Of a stretch of DNA of 42,403 bases, positions 8,507 through 17,602 are shown in pieces. Position numbers and translations under genes: made by a program. The first letter of the stretch is position 1, and each line of letters starts with the position of its first letter. The notes below the pieces were generated by a model, which was not told the origin of the DNA, did no database searches, and saw nothing but the letters and a program-made list of their open reading frames with translations. Origin of the DNA: Fimbriiglobus sp. (GTDB lineage: Bacteria > Planctomycetota > Planctomycetia > Gemmatales > Gemmataceae); NCBI GenBank assembly GCA_025352235.1, contig JANXTU010000170.1, positions 1 to 42,403 on the forward strand. The letters are read 5' to 3'.

Positions 8507-11500
8507 TCACACCCCGCGAATTTTGTCGCTGGCCCATTGGATGACGAAGAAGAACACCGGCGTCAGGAAGATACCGAATGCGGTGACGCCGATCATACCG
8601 GCGAACACGGCGGTCCCGAGGGTCTGCCTCATTTCGGCACCGGCGCCTTCGGCGAAGACCAGCGGCACGACGCCGAGGATGAAGGCGACGCTGGTCATCA
8701 CGATGGGGCGTAACCGGAGTTTGCAGGCGTCGAGGGTCGCTTCGCGGCGGCTCGCCCCGGCCGTGCGGCGGTTGCGGGCGAACTCGACGATGAGAATCGC
8801 GTTCTTGCAAGCCAGCCCCACGAGCACGACGAAGCCGATCTGCGTGAAGACGTTGATGTCTTGCCCCGCGATGCGGACGCCCACGGCGGCGCAGAGCAAG
8901 CACATCGGCACCACGAGGATCACGGCCAACGGCAGCGCCCAACTTTCGTACTGGGCCGCGAGCACCAAGAAGACCAACACCACCGAAAGAATGAACGCTA
9001 AGCCGGCCGTGTTGCCGCTTTCGCGTTGCAAGAAGGCCAGTTCCGTCCATTCGGCTTTCATGCCGGGGTCGAGGTTTTTGTCCGCGACTTCTTTCATCTT
9101 CGCGATCGCCGCGCCGGAGCTGACGCCTTCTTTGGCGTTGCCGGTCACGGGGTTCGCGGGGTGCAAATTGTAGCGCACCACCATCACCGGGCCGACCGCC
9201 TCGCGGTCGCGCAAGAACACCTTCAGCGGGACCATTTCGCCCTTGCTGTTCTTGACCTGCAATTGGCCGAGCGACTTCACTTTGTCCCGGAACTTGGCGT
9301 CGGCTTGCACGATCACTTGCCACGTGCGGCCGAAGCGGTTGAAGTCGTTGACGTACTCGGAGCCGAAGAATTTCTCCATCGCGTCTTGGATGTCGCGGAT
9401 GCGGACGCCGCTGCTCTCGGCTTTTTCGCGGTCGAGCGTCAACTGCACCCACGGGGAGTCGGCTTGGTAGCCCGAGAAAAGCCCGCGGAGTTCTGCGGTG
9501 GCGTTTCCCTCCTCGACGGTGCGGTCGCCGGCGCGCTGGAGCGAGTACCCGGTATTCTCCTCGGCGGCGCGGTCTTCGACCATAATGCGGAACCCCCCGG
9601 CGGCGCCGAGGCCGTCGACGGGCGGCGCACCGAGGACGGTGAGTTCGGCATCGCGGGCTTCGCCTTCCCAAGCCGAACGCACTTTCTCGGCGATGGCATC
9701 GGCCGTGCCGCCGGAGGCGAGCCGCTTCTCGAACGGTTCGAGCATGACGTAGACGGTGGCGAAGTTCGACGAACTGCCGCCGAGCAACGCGGAGTTGCCC
9801 GACACGGCGACGGTGTGGCTGACGCCGGGGATCGTCCGCGACAGCGCTTCGAACGCGGTGACCGACTTCTGCGTTTGCGTCAGCGATGAGGCGTCGGTCA
9901 TTTTCAAATTGACGATCAAGTAGCCCTTGTCTTGCTGCGGGATGAAGCCGGTGGGGGTCGTCGTCATCACGCGGTAGGTGCCGACGAGTAAGCCGCCGTA
10001 GACGACCAACACGCCGATGGAGAGTACGAGCAGCCCGCGCACGAGCAGGAGGTAAACGCCGGTCAGCAGTTCGAATGCGGCGTTGAACCCGTAGAAGATC
10101 CAACTGAGCGCCCAGTTCAAGGGCGGGGCGAGGAGGTAGCCGGCGAGGGCGAACGGCGCGCCGACCGTCGCGACTTCGAGGGCGAGCCGCGCCGATTCGA
10201 CCGGGAGGCGGAGTTGCTTGAAATCGGCGTCCGCATCCAACGCGGCGAATCGGATCCACTCGGGCGCGAGCCAGCGGACGGCGGCGTAACCGGCCAGGCC
10301 GAACGCCAACGCCCACCCCAATTTGGGCAGCGGATTCTTGCGCCGGCCGCCGTGCTCTTCTTTTTCCAGCAAGAGGGCGCACAGCGCCGGCGTCAGCGTC
10401 AGGCTGTTGAACGTCGAGATCAATGTGCTGATGGCGATGGTCACCGCGAACTGGCGGAAAAACTGCCCGACGATGCCGGTGATGAAGACGCACGGGATGA
10501 AGACCGCCGCGAGGACCAACCCCACCGCGATCACGGGCCCCGCGACGTCGGTCATCGCTTGGGCCGTGGCGTCTTTGGAATTCAACCCCCGGCTCAGGTG
10601 GTACTCCGCCGCCTCGACCACGACGATGGCGTCATCGACGACGATGCCGACGGCGAGGACTAAGCCGAAGAGGGTGAGCGTGTTCAAACTGAAACCCATG
10701 AGCGCCATCACGCCGAAGGTGCCGATGATGGCGACGGGCACGGCCGCGAGCGGGATCAGCGCCGAGCGCCAGCTTTGCAAAAAGAGCAGCATGACGGCGG
10801 CGACCAACCCGACCGCGATCAACAGGGTCATGAAGACTTCATCGATCGACTCTTGGACGAACGGCGTCGTGTCGTACACGATCTCGTATTCGACTCCCTC
10901 GGGGAAGCGTGTCTGCAGTTCCTTCATCTTGTCCTTCACCGCCTTGGCCGTGGCGAGCGCATTCGCCCCCGGCAGCGGGTAGACCGACAGGGCTACCGAG
11001 CGCTGGCCATCGAGCGTGCAGAGTTGGTCGTACGTCACGGCGCCGAGTTCGATCCCTTTGTGGATCTCGTTGCCGTTCTCGTCGACCTTCTTGACGGTCA
11101 CGTCTTTCATGCGGATGGCCCGGCCGGCCCCGTCCGTCTTGAGCACGATCTCGTTGAATTGCTCCGGGTCGGTCAGTCGGCCGAGGGTGTTGATCGTGAA
11201 TTGGAAAGCTTGGCCGGTGGGCACCGGGGGCTGACCGATTTGCCCCGCCGCGACTTGGGCGTTCTGCTGTTCGATGGCGTGCGTCACATCCTCGGGCGTC
11301 AGTCCGCGCGAGGCGAGCTTGATCGGGTCGATCCAGATCCGCATGGCGTAATCGCGTTGGCCGAGGAAGACGATGTCGCCGACGCCCTCGATCCGGGCGA
11401 GTTCGTCGCGGAGTTGGATCGTGGCGTAGTTGCTGAGGTAGAGTTCCTTGCGGGCCGGATCCTTCGACTTCAAATTCACGATCATCAGCACGTTCGCCGA

Positions 11501-11899
11501 CTTCTTTTTGACCGTGACGCCGCGCCGTTGGACTTCGGCCGGGAGGTTCTTGAAGGCCGTGTTCACCCGGCTCTGGACGTTGACTTGGGCGAAGTTCAAA
11601 TTCGAGCCGGGCTGGAAGGTGACGGTCAGCGTGTAGTTGCCGTCGTTCGTCGAAGTGCTCGTCATGTAGAGCATGTCTTCGACGCCGTTGACCTGCTGCT
11701 CGATCGGCGCGGCAACCGTGTCGGCCAGCGTCTTGGAGTGGGCGCCGGGGTAGTTCGTCGATACTTCGATCGTCGGCGGCGTGATCTCCGGGTAGAGCGC
11801 GACCGGCAGTCGCTGCAGCCCGACGGCCCCACCCAGGGTGATGAGGATCGAGAGCACCGCGGCGAAGATCGGCCGGTCGATGAAGAAGCGTGCGAACAC
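8507..11899 (-). CDS. RND (HAE1-type) efflux permease, second of a tandem pair
   Basis: 1130-aa inner-membrane proton-driven drug/solute exporter of the AcrB/MexB class. It begins with the classic MFARFFIDRPIFAAVLSI and carries VVDDAIVVVEA in TM4 (the proton-relay Asp pair, about residue 420) and LACKNAILIVEFAR with the essential Lys in TM11. It is about 80 residues longer than AcrB. The extra length lies between TM6 and TM7 (about residues 517-590), where about 72 residues include two hydrophobic stretches (LGWALAFGLAGYAA and VATVGAPFALAGYLLAP). The start is GTG at 11899 with GAGG close upstream. It lies 15 bp after the first permease and is clearly in the same operon with the adaptor. Substrate unknown. 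Confidence 0.93.
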   Translation of the reverse strand: MFARFFIDRPIFAAVLSILITLGGAVGLQRLPVALYPEITPPTIEVSTNYPGAHSKTLADTVAAPIEQQVNGVEDMLYMTSTSTNDGNYTLTVTFQPGSNLNFAQVNVQSRVNTAFKNLPAEVQRRGVTVKKKSANVLMIVNLKSKDPARKELYLSNYATIQLRDELARIEGVGDIVFLGQRDYAMRIWIDPIKLASRGLTPEDVTHAIEQQNAQVAAGQIGQPPVPTGQAFQFTINTLGRLTDPEQFNEIVLKTDGAGRAIRMKDVTVKKVDENGNEIHKGIELGAVTYDQLCTLDGQRSVALSVYPLPGANALATAKAVKDKMKELQTRFPEGVEYEIVYDTTPFVQESIDEVFMTLLIAVGLVAAVMLLFLQSWRSALIPLAAVPVAIIGTFGVMALMGFSLNTLTLFGLVLAVGIVVDDAIVVVEAAEYHLSRGLNSKDATAQAMTDVAGPVIAVGLVLAAVFIPCVFITGIVGQFFRQFAVTIAISTLISTFNSLTLTPALCALLLEKEEHGGRRKNPLPKLGWALAFGLAGYAAVRWLAPEWIRFAALDADADFKQLRLPVESARLALEVATVGAPFALAGYLLAPPLNWALSWIFYGFNAAFELLTGVYLLLVRGLLVLSIGVLVVYGGLLVGTYRVMTTTPTGFIPQQDKGYLIVNLKMTDASSLTQTQKSVTAFEALSRTIPGVSHTVAVSGNSALLGGSSSNFATVYVMLEPFEKRLASGGTADAIAEKVRSAWEGEARDAELTVLGAPPVDGLGAAGGFRIMVEDRAAEENTGYSLQRAGDRTVEEGNATAELRGLFSGYQADSPWVQLTLDREKAESSGVRIRDIQDAMEKFFGSEYVNDFNRFGRTWQVIVQADAKFRDKVKSLGQLQVKNSKGEMVPLKVFLRDREAVGPVMVVRYNLHPANPVTGNAKEGVSSGAAIAKMKEVADKNLDPGMKAEWTELAFLQRESGNTAGLAFILSVVLVFLVLAAQYESWALPLAVILVVPMCLLCAAVGVRIAGQDINVFTQIGFVVLVGLACKNAILIVEFARNRRTAGASRREATLDACKLRLRPIVMTSVAFILGVVPLVFAEGAGAEMRQTLGTAVFAGMIGVTAFGIFLTPVFFFVIQWASDKIRGV

Positions 11900-11914
11900 C
11901 GGGGGACCTCGAAT

Positions 11915-14900
11915 TTATTGCGAACCGCTCACGAACGGTCGCCGCGCCGGGAGACGCGCGACCGCCTTGGACCAGAGCCACATCGCCCAACGGCGCGGCA
12001 ACCGGAGCGCCACGACGTTCAGGAACGCCGTGCCAATGGCACGCAAATACGTCGAGCGTAGGATTCGCCCGGCGGCGATCCGGTCGACGACGACGTAAAA
12101 GACTGGCGTCAGCAACACGCCGAAGAGGGTGACACCGAGCATCCCGGAGAAGACGGCGATTCCGAGGGCTTGGCGCATCTCGGCCCCGGCCCCGCTGGCG
12201 AACGCGAGCGGCACGACCCCGAGAATGAACGCGAAGCTCGTCATGAGGATCGGCCGGAAGCGCAACCGGCAGGCGTCGAGAATCGCCGTGCGCCGGTCCG
12301 CGCCGGCGTCGCGGCGGAGCTTCGCGTATTCGACGATTAGAATCGCGTTCTTGCAAGCGAGGCCGATGAGCACGACAAAGCCGACCTGCGTGAAGAGGTT
12401 GACGTCTTGACGGTTCAGCCCGACCGAATTGGCGACGTTGACACCGTAGGTCACATCCGGTTTCAATAGGCCCAGCCAAGTCAGCGGGTTGAAATCGCGC
12501 CCGAACAGACCGATGGTGAAGTCGCTCGCCAGGACGGTGTCCCAGTTGGTAATCCAGACCCCGGCGAGCGAGCAGGCGACGCACGTCGGCACCACCAGAA
12601 TCACCGCCAGGGGGAGGGTCCAACTTTCGTAGAGCGCCGCCAGCACCAAGAAGACCACGAGCACCGCGAGGCCGAACACGGCCATGCCGGTGTCCCGCGA
12701 GCGCTGCTCGATGAACGTGAGTTCGGTCCACTCGTAGCCCATGCTGTCGGGCAGTTCGGATCTCGCGAGTTGCTCCATGACGGCGGTGGCTTCGCCGCTG
12801 CTGGCGCCCGGCGCGACGTTGGCATTGATGGACGCGGCGGGGTAGCGGTTGTACCGCGTGATGACGAGCGGCCCGCTGATGTCTTTGATTTCCGCCAGTG
12901 CACTCAAGGGCACGAGCTGGCCGGTCTTGCTGCGGACCTTCAAGGACTTCGCGTCTTCTTTGTCGTTGCGATCAAGCGGGTCCGACTGCACGTTCACCTG
13001 CCACGTGCGGCCAAACAGGTTGAAATCGTTGACGTAGCGCTGGCCGAGAGAGGCCTGCATGGTGGCGTACACGTCGAGCGGCTCGACCCCTTCGACGCTG
13101 CACTTCGCCTCGTTCACCTTCACCGACAACTGCGGCGAACTGGTTTTGTACACGGTGAACAGCCCGACCAAGCTCGGCTGCTTGTTCCCTTTATCGACGA
13201 GGTTTTTGGTTTGCTCTTCGAGGTTGCGCGGCCCGGAGTCGCCGCGGTCTTGCACCATGAATTTGATGCCGCCGGCGCGGCCGAGGCCGGGGACGGCCGG
13301 GGCGCCGAAGATGTTGACCTGCGCCTCCGGCGTAGCCGCGCCGACCTTCTTCCGCAGGGCTTGGGCGACGAGGTCACTGTAGAGCCGCGGGTCGCGGCGC
13401 TCGTCGAAGGGTTTCAAAATGATGAACATCGACCCGAAATTGGAGCCGTAAGCACTGAGGACGAACGAGTTCCCCGCGACCGCGTTGACGTGGGCCACCG
13501 GCTTCACGGGGCGGTACCAACCGGGCGGCAGTTTCGTGCCGCGGTCGATTGTGTTCAGAGCGACTTCGTCGAGGAAGACCGCGTCGTCGTCCCCTTCGTC
13601 CGCCGGGATCGCGATGGTGCATTCGAGGGCGATCTTCGCCGCGAGATCCATGGTCGCCCGGGTGCGCTCGGCGCTCGCGGCGTCGTCCAGTTGCACGCTG
13701 GCGATGAGGTAGCCTTTGTCTTGCGACGGGATGAACCCCGTCGGCAATTTGAAATAGCCGCGGTAACCGACGCCGACGAGGCCGGCATAGAGCAGCAGGG
13801 CCAAGATCGGGACGCGGATGAGTTTGCCGACGAGCGCCACGTAGCCCCGACCGACGCGGTCGAAGGCCCAGTTGAAGGCGCGGAAGAACCATCCGAAGAG
13901 GAACTGCATCGCCCGGGCGATGAGGTCGGGCTTGGCGCCTTTCGATTGCAGCAATAGCGCCGCGAGCGCCGGGCTGAGCGTGAGGCTGTTGAAGGTCGAA
14001 ATCATCGTGCTGATGGCGATGGTCAGCGCGAACTGCCTGAAAAACTGGCCGACGATGCCGGGGAAGAACATGCAGGGCACAAAGACCGCGCACAGCACGA
14101 CCCCGACGGCGATGACCGGCCCCGCGACTTCTTCCATCGCTTTGGACGTCGCCTCCTTCGGATTCAACCCGCGTTCGATGTGGTGCTGCACCGCTTCGAC
14201 GACGACGATGGCGTCGTCGACCACGATACCCACGGCGAGCACGAGGCCGAAGAGCGTGAGGTTGTTCAAGCCGAAGCCGACGAGGGCCATCACGCCGCAC
14301 GTGCCGATGATCGCGACGGGCACCGTGGCGAGCGGGATGAGGGCCGAGCGCCAACTTTGCAAGAAAACGAGTACGACGATGCCGACGAGGATGATCGAAT
14401 CGCGGAGGGCTTCGCCGACTTTCCAAATCGACGATTCGATATATGGCGTCGTGTCATAACCGAGTTCGTACTTCAGGTCGGGGGGGAAATCTTCGCTCAG
14501 TTTCGCCATCGTCTTTTTGAGTTCTGCCGAGGTCGTGATGGCGTTGGCGTCCGGCGTCAAAAAGATGGCCAGCCCCACCGTTTGCTGGCGGTCGAAGCGG
14601 TTGGTGATGTCGCTCGATTTCGCGGCGAGTTCGACGCGGGCCACGTCGCGCAGATGCACGAGTTGCCCGTCCGGACCGGTCTTGACGATGATATCTTCGA
14701 ATTGCTCGACGGTGTCGAGCCGGCCGAGGCTGGTGATGGTGAACTGGCGCGGCTCCGGGTTGACTCCGCCGAGCGCCACCTCGGCGTTTTGGGCTTTGAT
14801 GGCGGCGACCACGTCGAGTACCGCGAGCTGCTTGGCTTCGAGTTGGCCCGGTTTGACCCACACTCGCAAGCTGTAATCGCGCTGGCCGAAGATCGTGACG

Positions 14901-15424
14901 TCGCTGATACCGGGAATGCGCGAGAGCGTTTCGCGCAGGTGGAGCACCGCGTAATTGCTGAGGTAAACTTGATCGTGTTGGCCAGTCTTGGACATCAATG
15001 CGAAGGTCAGCAGCAATTCGGGGGAGCGTTTCCGGACCGTCACGCCCGTGGAGCGGACCACTTCGGGGAGTTCCGGAATGGCCAAGTTCACGCGGTTCTG
15101 CACGTCGACTTGCGCCAAGTTCAAATCGGTGCCCGGCTCGAACGTGACGGTGAGGGTATAGCTGCCGTCGTTGGTGCACTGCGACGACATGTACATCATG
15201 CGCTCCGCCCCATTCACCCGCTGTTCGAGCGGGGAGGCGATGGTCTTCGAGACCACCTCGGCGCTGGCGCCGGGGTAGTTGCAATCGACTTGCATCGTCG
15301 GCGGGGTGACGGGCGGAAATTGACTCACGGACAGGCGCGTGGCGGCGATGCCCCCGGCGAGCGCGATCAAAATCGAGATCACCGCGGCGAAGATCGGGCG
15401 GTCGATGAAGAAACGCGCGAGCAC
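11915..15424 (-). CDS. RND (HAE1-type) efflux permease, first of a tandem pair
   Basis: 1169-aa AcrB-class exporter with MLARFFIDRPIFAAV at the N-terminus, the TM4 VVDDAIVVVEA Asp pair (about residue 403) and LACKNAILIVEYAK (about residue 1025). Compared with its neighbour it has an acidic/loop insertion in the second porter half (ADEGDDDAVFLDEV and the following 30 residues). It also has about 47 extra residues between GVWIT and RQDVNLFTQVGF, that is, in the short periplasmic connection before TM11. The start is GTG at 15424, with the adaptor stop codon only 7 bp upstream, which implies translational coupling. Two non-identical permeases behind one adaptor recall MdtABC, where MdtB and MdtC form a mixed trimer. 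Whether these two assemble together is inference. Confidence 0.93.
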   Translation of the reverse strand: MLARFFIDRPIFAAVISILIALAGGIAATRLSVSQFPPVTPPTMQVDCNYPGASAEVVSKTIASPLEQRVNGAERMMYMSSQCTNDGSYTLTVTFEPGTDLNLAQVDVQNRVNLAIPELPEVVRSTGVTVRKRSPELLLTFALMSKTGQHDQVYLSNYAVLHLRETLSRIPGISDVTIFGQRDYSLRVWVKPGQLEAKQLAVLDVVAAIKAQNAEVALGGVNPEPRQFTITSLGRLDTVEQFEDIIVKTGPDGQLVHLRDVARVELAAKSSDITNRFDRQQTVGLAIFLTPDANAITTSAELKKTMAKLSEDFPPDLKYELGYDTTPYIESSIWKVGEALRDSIILVGIVVLVFLQSWRSALIPLATVPVAIIGTCGVMALVGFGLNNLTLFGLVLAVGIVVDDAIVVVEAVQHHIERGLNPKEATSKAMEEVAGPVIAVGVVLCAVFVPCMFFPGIVGQFFRQFALTIAISTMISTFNSLTLSPALAALLLQSKGAKPDLIARAMQFLFGWFFRAFNWAFDRVGRGYVALVGKLIRVPILALLLYAGLVGVGYRGYFKLPTGFIPSQDKGYLIASVQLDDAASAERTRATMDLAAKIALECTIAIPADEGDDDAVFLDEVALNTIDRGTKLPPGWYRPVKPVAHVNAVAGNSFVLSAYGSNFGSMFIILKPFDERRDPRLYSDLVAQALRKKVGAATPEAQVNIFGAPAVPGLGRAGGIKFMVQDRGDSGPRNLEEQTKNLVDKGNKQPSLVGLFTVYKTSSPQLSVKVNEAKCSVEGVEPLDVYATMQASLGQRYVNDFNLFGRTWQVNVQSDPLDRNDKEDAKSLKVRSKTGQLVPLSALAEIKDISGPLVITRYNRYPAASINANVAPGASSGEATAVMEQLARSELPDSMGYEWTELTFIEQRSRDTGMAVFGLAVLVVFLVLAALYESWTLPLAVILVVPTCVACSLAGVWITNWDTVLASDFTIGLFGRDFNPLTWLGLLKPDVTYGVNVANSVGLNRQDVNLFTQVGFVVLIGLACKNAILIVEYAKLRRDAGADRRTAILDACRLRFRPILMTSFAFILGVVPLAFASGAGAEMRQALGIAVFSGMLGVTLFGVLLTPVFYVVVDRIAAGRILRSTYLRAIGTAFLNVVALRLPRRWAMWLWSKAVARLPARRPFVSGSQ

Positions 15425-15431
15425 GGCGGCG

Positions 15432-16694
15432 TCATCCTTTCGGGGCGGTTGAAGTTGCGGTGGGTTTCGTGTCCCCGTCGGCCATCGGGGTCACTTTCGC
15501 TTTCTCGCGGACGCGCTGCAGACCTTTGACGATCACGCGGTCGGTCGTCTTCAGACCGGCGATCCCCGGCGAACCGGGTTCGATGGCCACCGGGTGCACG
15601 ACGCGGTACGTCTGCTTCGGGGTGCCGAATTCCACGGGCAGGCCGAGGTCCACCCGGCACTTCACGACCTCGTTGTCCGCGTTGACGACGTAAACGTATT
15701 TCAGGCCTTGGTCTGTGCCGATGGCGATTTCGGGGACGAGGATTTCTTTCTTGGGCACGCCGATGGGCAAGCGCACGCGGAGGAACATCCCCGGCGACAA
15801 GAGTCGCTTCGGGTTCGGCACTTCGGCGCGGACTCGGATGGTGCCGGTGCCGGGGTTCAACTGGTTGTCGATGAAGGTGATCGTACCCGCCATCGAGAAA
15901 CCGTCTTCGTCCGGCAAGCCGACGCCGATCTCGGTCTTCACCGTGCGGGCCGATTGCACCATCCCGGCCTCGATCAACCGACGGACGCGCAGCACCGTCC
16001 GGTCGTCGATGTCGAACTCGGCGTAGATGGGGTCGAGCGCGACGATGTTCGTCAGCAGGGTATCGTCGGCTTTCACCAAGTTGCCCGGATCGAACGCCCG
16101 TTTGCTGCTCAGCCCGCTGACCGGCGAGCGGATGTGCGTGTAGTCGACGTAGTTCTTCGCGGCGATCACTTGCCGCCGGGCCACGCCGAGCGCGGCCGCG
16201 GCTTCGGTCCGATCGGCCATCACGGTGTCGTATTCCTGCCGGCTGATCGACTTGAGTTTGTCGAGGTAGCGGGCCCGGACATCGCGCGCGAGGAACATCC
16301 CGAGGTCGAAGCGAATGCCGGCGCCGATCTGGCGGACGAGGTCGGTTTCGAGCCGTTCGACCTTCGCTTCGGCTTGCACTTCGACCGCGATCGCCCGTTC
16401 GTACTCGGCGGAGTACGTGGTCGGATCGATATCGAACAGCGGATCGCCCTCTTTGACGAGATCCCCGTCTTTGAAGTGCTGCTTCACCAACTGCCCGGTC
16501 ACACGCGACCGGATGTCGACCGATTTCAACGCGACCGTCCGGCCGGTGAAGTCTTCGTAATCGGTCACGTCTTTTTCGACGGGGTAGGAAAAGATTACCT
16601 GCGGCGGCGGCGTGGGAACAACCGGCGCGGGGGGGCGTGCGCAACCCAACACCGACGCCGCGCCGAACGACATGAGCAAAAAACTGCGTTTCAT
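15432..16694 (-). CDS. RND efflux periplasmic adaptor (membrane fusion) lipoprotein
   Basis: 420-aa adaptor that links an RND permease to an outer-membrane channel. The N-terminus is a lipoprotein signal with lipobox VLGC (Cys18) followed by a Pro-rich linker. The first lipoyl half-motif (DIRSRVTGQLVKQHFKDGD), a long helical hairpin (about residues 90-170), the second lipoyl half (YTHIRSPVSGLSS), a beta-barrel with GLPDEDGFSMAGTI and a C-terminal membrane-proximal domain (ending near TDRVIVKGLQRVREKAKV) follow in the usual order. It is the first gene of the three-gene efflux operon. No TolC-like gene follows, so the outer-membrane partner must be encoded elsewhere. No clear Shine-Dalgarno precedes ATG 16694. 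Confidence 0.94.
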   Translation of the reverse strand: MKRSFLLMSFGAASVLGCARPPAPVVPTPPPQVIFSYPVEKDVTDYEDFTGRTVALKSVDIRSRVTGQLVKQHFKDGDLVKEGDPLFDIDPTTYSAEYERAIAVEVQAEAKVERLETDLVRQIGAGIRFDLGMFLARDVRARYLDKLKSISRQEYDTVMADRTEAAAALGVARRQVIAAKNYVDYTHIRSPVSGLSSKRAFDPGNLVKADDTLLTNIVALDPIYAEFDIDDRTVLRVRRLIEAGMVQSARTVKTEIGVGLPDEDGFSMAGTITFIDNQLNPGTGTIRVRAEVPNPKRLLSPGMFLRVRLPIGVPKKEILVPEIAIGTDQGLKYVYVVNADNEVVKCRVDLGLPVEFGTPKQTYRVVHPVAIEPGSPGIAGLKTTDRVIVKGLQRVREKAKVTPMADGDTKPTATSTAPKG

Positions 16695-16776
16695 AGGCGC
16701 GGGGTCGCCGGTGGGAAAGTTTCGTCGATCCGCTTAATTTACCACTTCGTCGCCGCGATCTTTCGGGAATGCGCGC

Positions 16777-16810
16777 GGGAAGGGCCGGCCTACCGAGGCC
16801 GGCCCTTCCC
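16777..16810. terminator. long GC hairpin after the Cys-rich secreted gene
   Basis: A 15-bp perfect inverted repeat (16777-16791 with 16796-16810) has a 4-nt ACCG loop. It lies 24 bp past the stop of the - strand gene at 16834 and before the efflux operon. There is no T-tract on either strand, so it is a terminator-like or mRNA-stabilising hairpin rather than a textbook intrinsic terminator. Confidence 0.6.
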
Positions 16811-16833
16811 CAATGCGAGTTTCGCAACGCCGA

Positions 16834-17298
16834 CTACCGATTCAAGTAGCTCGTCACGCCGAGGCCCGGCGGACGGCGGTCGACCGGCCAGCAGCCGCTG
16901 CAACCGTGCGATCCGCATTCTTGGGTCGGGTTGTAGAACGCCCGGCACGAGCTGAACACGAACGAGCGATCCGACGCGAGGCAGCCGCACGATACGGGGT
17001 TGATCGTGCCGTGGCCGATGAGGAGCTTGCTCAAAATATTGCGGCTGCGCTCGTGCGATTTGCCCGCGACCGGGGCGGCGCATCCTTCGCCGTAGGCGAC
17101 CACGGGGCCGCGACCGGCTTGGTGGGACACCGAGCGGGCGGAGGCGGGGATGATCGGACTGATGACGGCCGGGAGCGGCGCGGGGGCCGCACTGCCGATC
17201 GGCGTCGGGTCGATCGGTTTCGGGGCGAATTGTTGGGCGGGGGCGAAGCTGAACGCGCCCAGCAGGCCGGCAACGGCCAATAGCAGACGACAACGCAT
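16834..17298 (-). CDS. small secreted cysteine-rich protein of unknown function
   Basis: 154 aa; I do not recognise a family. A clear signal peptide (MRCRLLLAVAGLLGAFSF, likely cleavage after APA) precedes a Pro/Ala-rich stretch and a Cys-rich C-terminal half with seven cysteines, in motifs such as VSCGCLA, ECGSHGCSGCW and SSCRAFYNP. The Cys spacing suggests disulfides or metal binding outside the cytoplasm. ATG 17298 is chosen because it begins the signal peptide and has AAAGGA at -11; longer in-frame starts up to 17493 would put 65 charged residues before the signal. The leader upstream contains nested inverted repeats. It is divergent from the AAA+ gene. Confidence 0.75.
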   Translation of the reverse strand: MRCRLLLAVAGLLGAFSFAPAQQFAPKPIDPTPIGSAAPAPLPAVISPIIPASARSVSHQAGRGPVVAYGEGCAAPVAGKSHERSRNILSKLLIGHGTINPVSCGCLASDRSFVFSSCRAFYNPTQECGSHGCSGCWPVDRRPPGLGVTSYLNR

Positions 17299-17319
17299 GG
17301 GATTCCTTTCGCGGTTCGG

Positions 17320-17408
17320 GTCGGACGCCGGTTCCAGAGCGGCACCCGTCCTTTCGGCACTCGCCGTCATGTCGGTGCCGTGAAACCCCGGCGGGCCCGG
17401 CGTCCGAC
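17320..17408 (-). promoter_or_regulatory. nested inverted repeats in the leader of the Cys-rich gene
   Basis: GTCGGACGCCGG (17320-17331) is perfectly repeated in inverted form at 17397-17408. Inside it, CGGCAC (17355-17360) pairs with GTGCCG (17375-17380). If transcribed on the - strand, this folds into a stem with an inner hairpin ending 22 nt before the start codon. The rest of the 304-bp gap (17299-17602) shows no other gene and no convincing promoter. Confidence 0.45.
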
Positions 17409-17602
17409 ACCGATTTCGCTCCGGTCGCCCCGGCGGCGCGGGGCGGATGGATTCCGTGGGCCCTCCCGCTTGGTGCAACGGGCGCGGTCGCAACGGCGGT
17501 GACGGCCCTTCTCTAATCGTCGGAATTCCCGGGCTGCACCCGCCGGCCCACTAGGATGAACAGATTCACACGGCGATGCGACACCCGGACCCCGAGGTTG
17601 CG

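Noticed and set aside
10839-12731. Long - strand open frame across the junction of the two RND permeases
   Set aside because: It covers conserved parts of both permeases in another frame and is compositionally a shadow.
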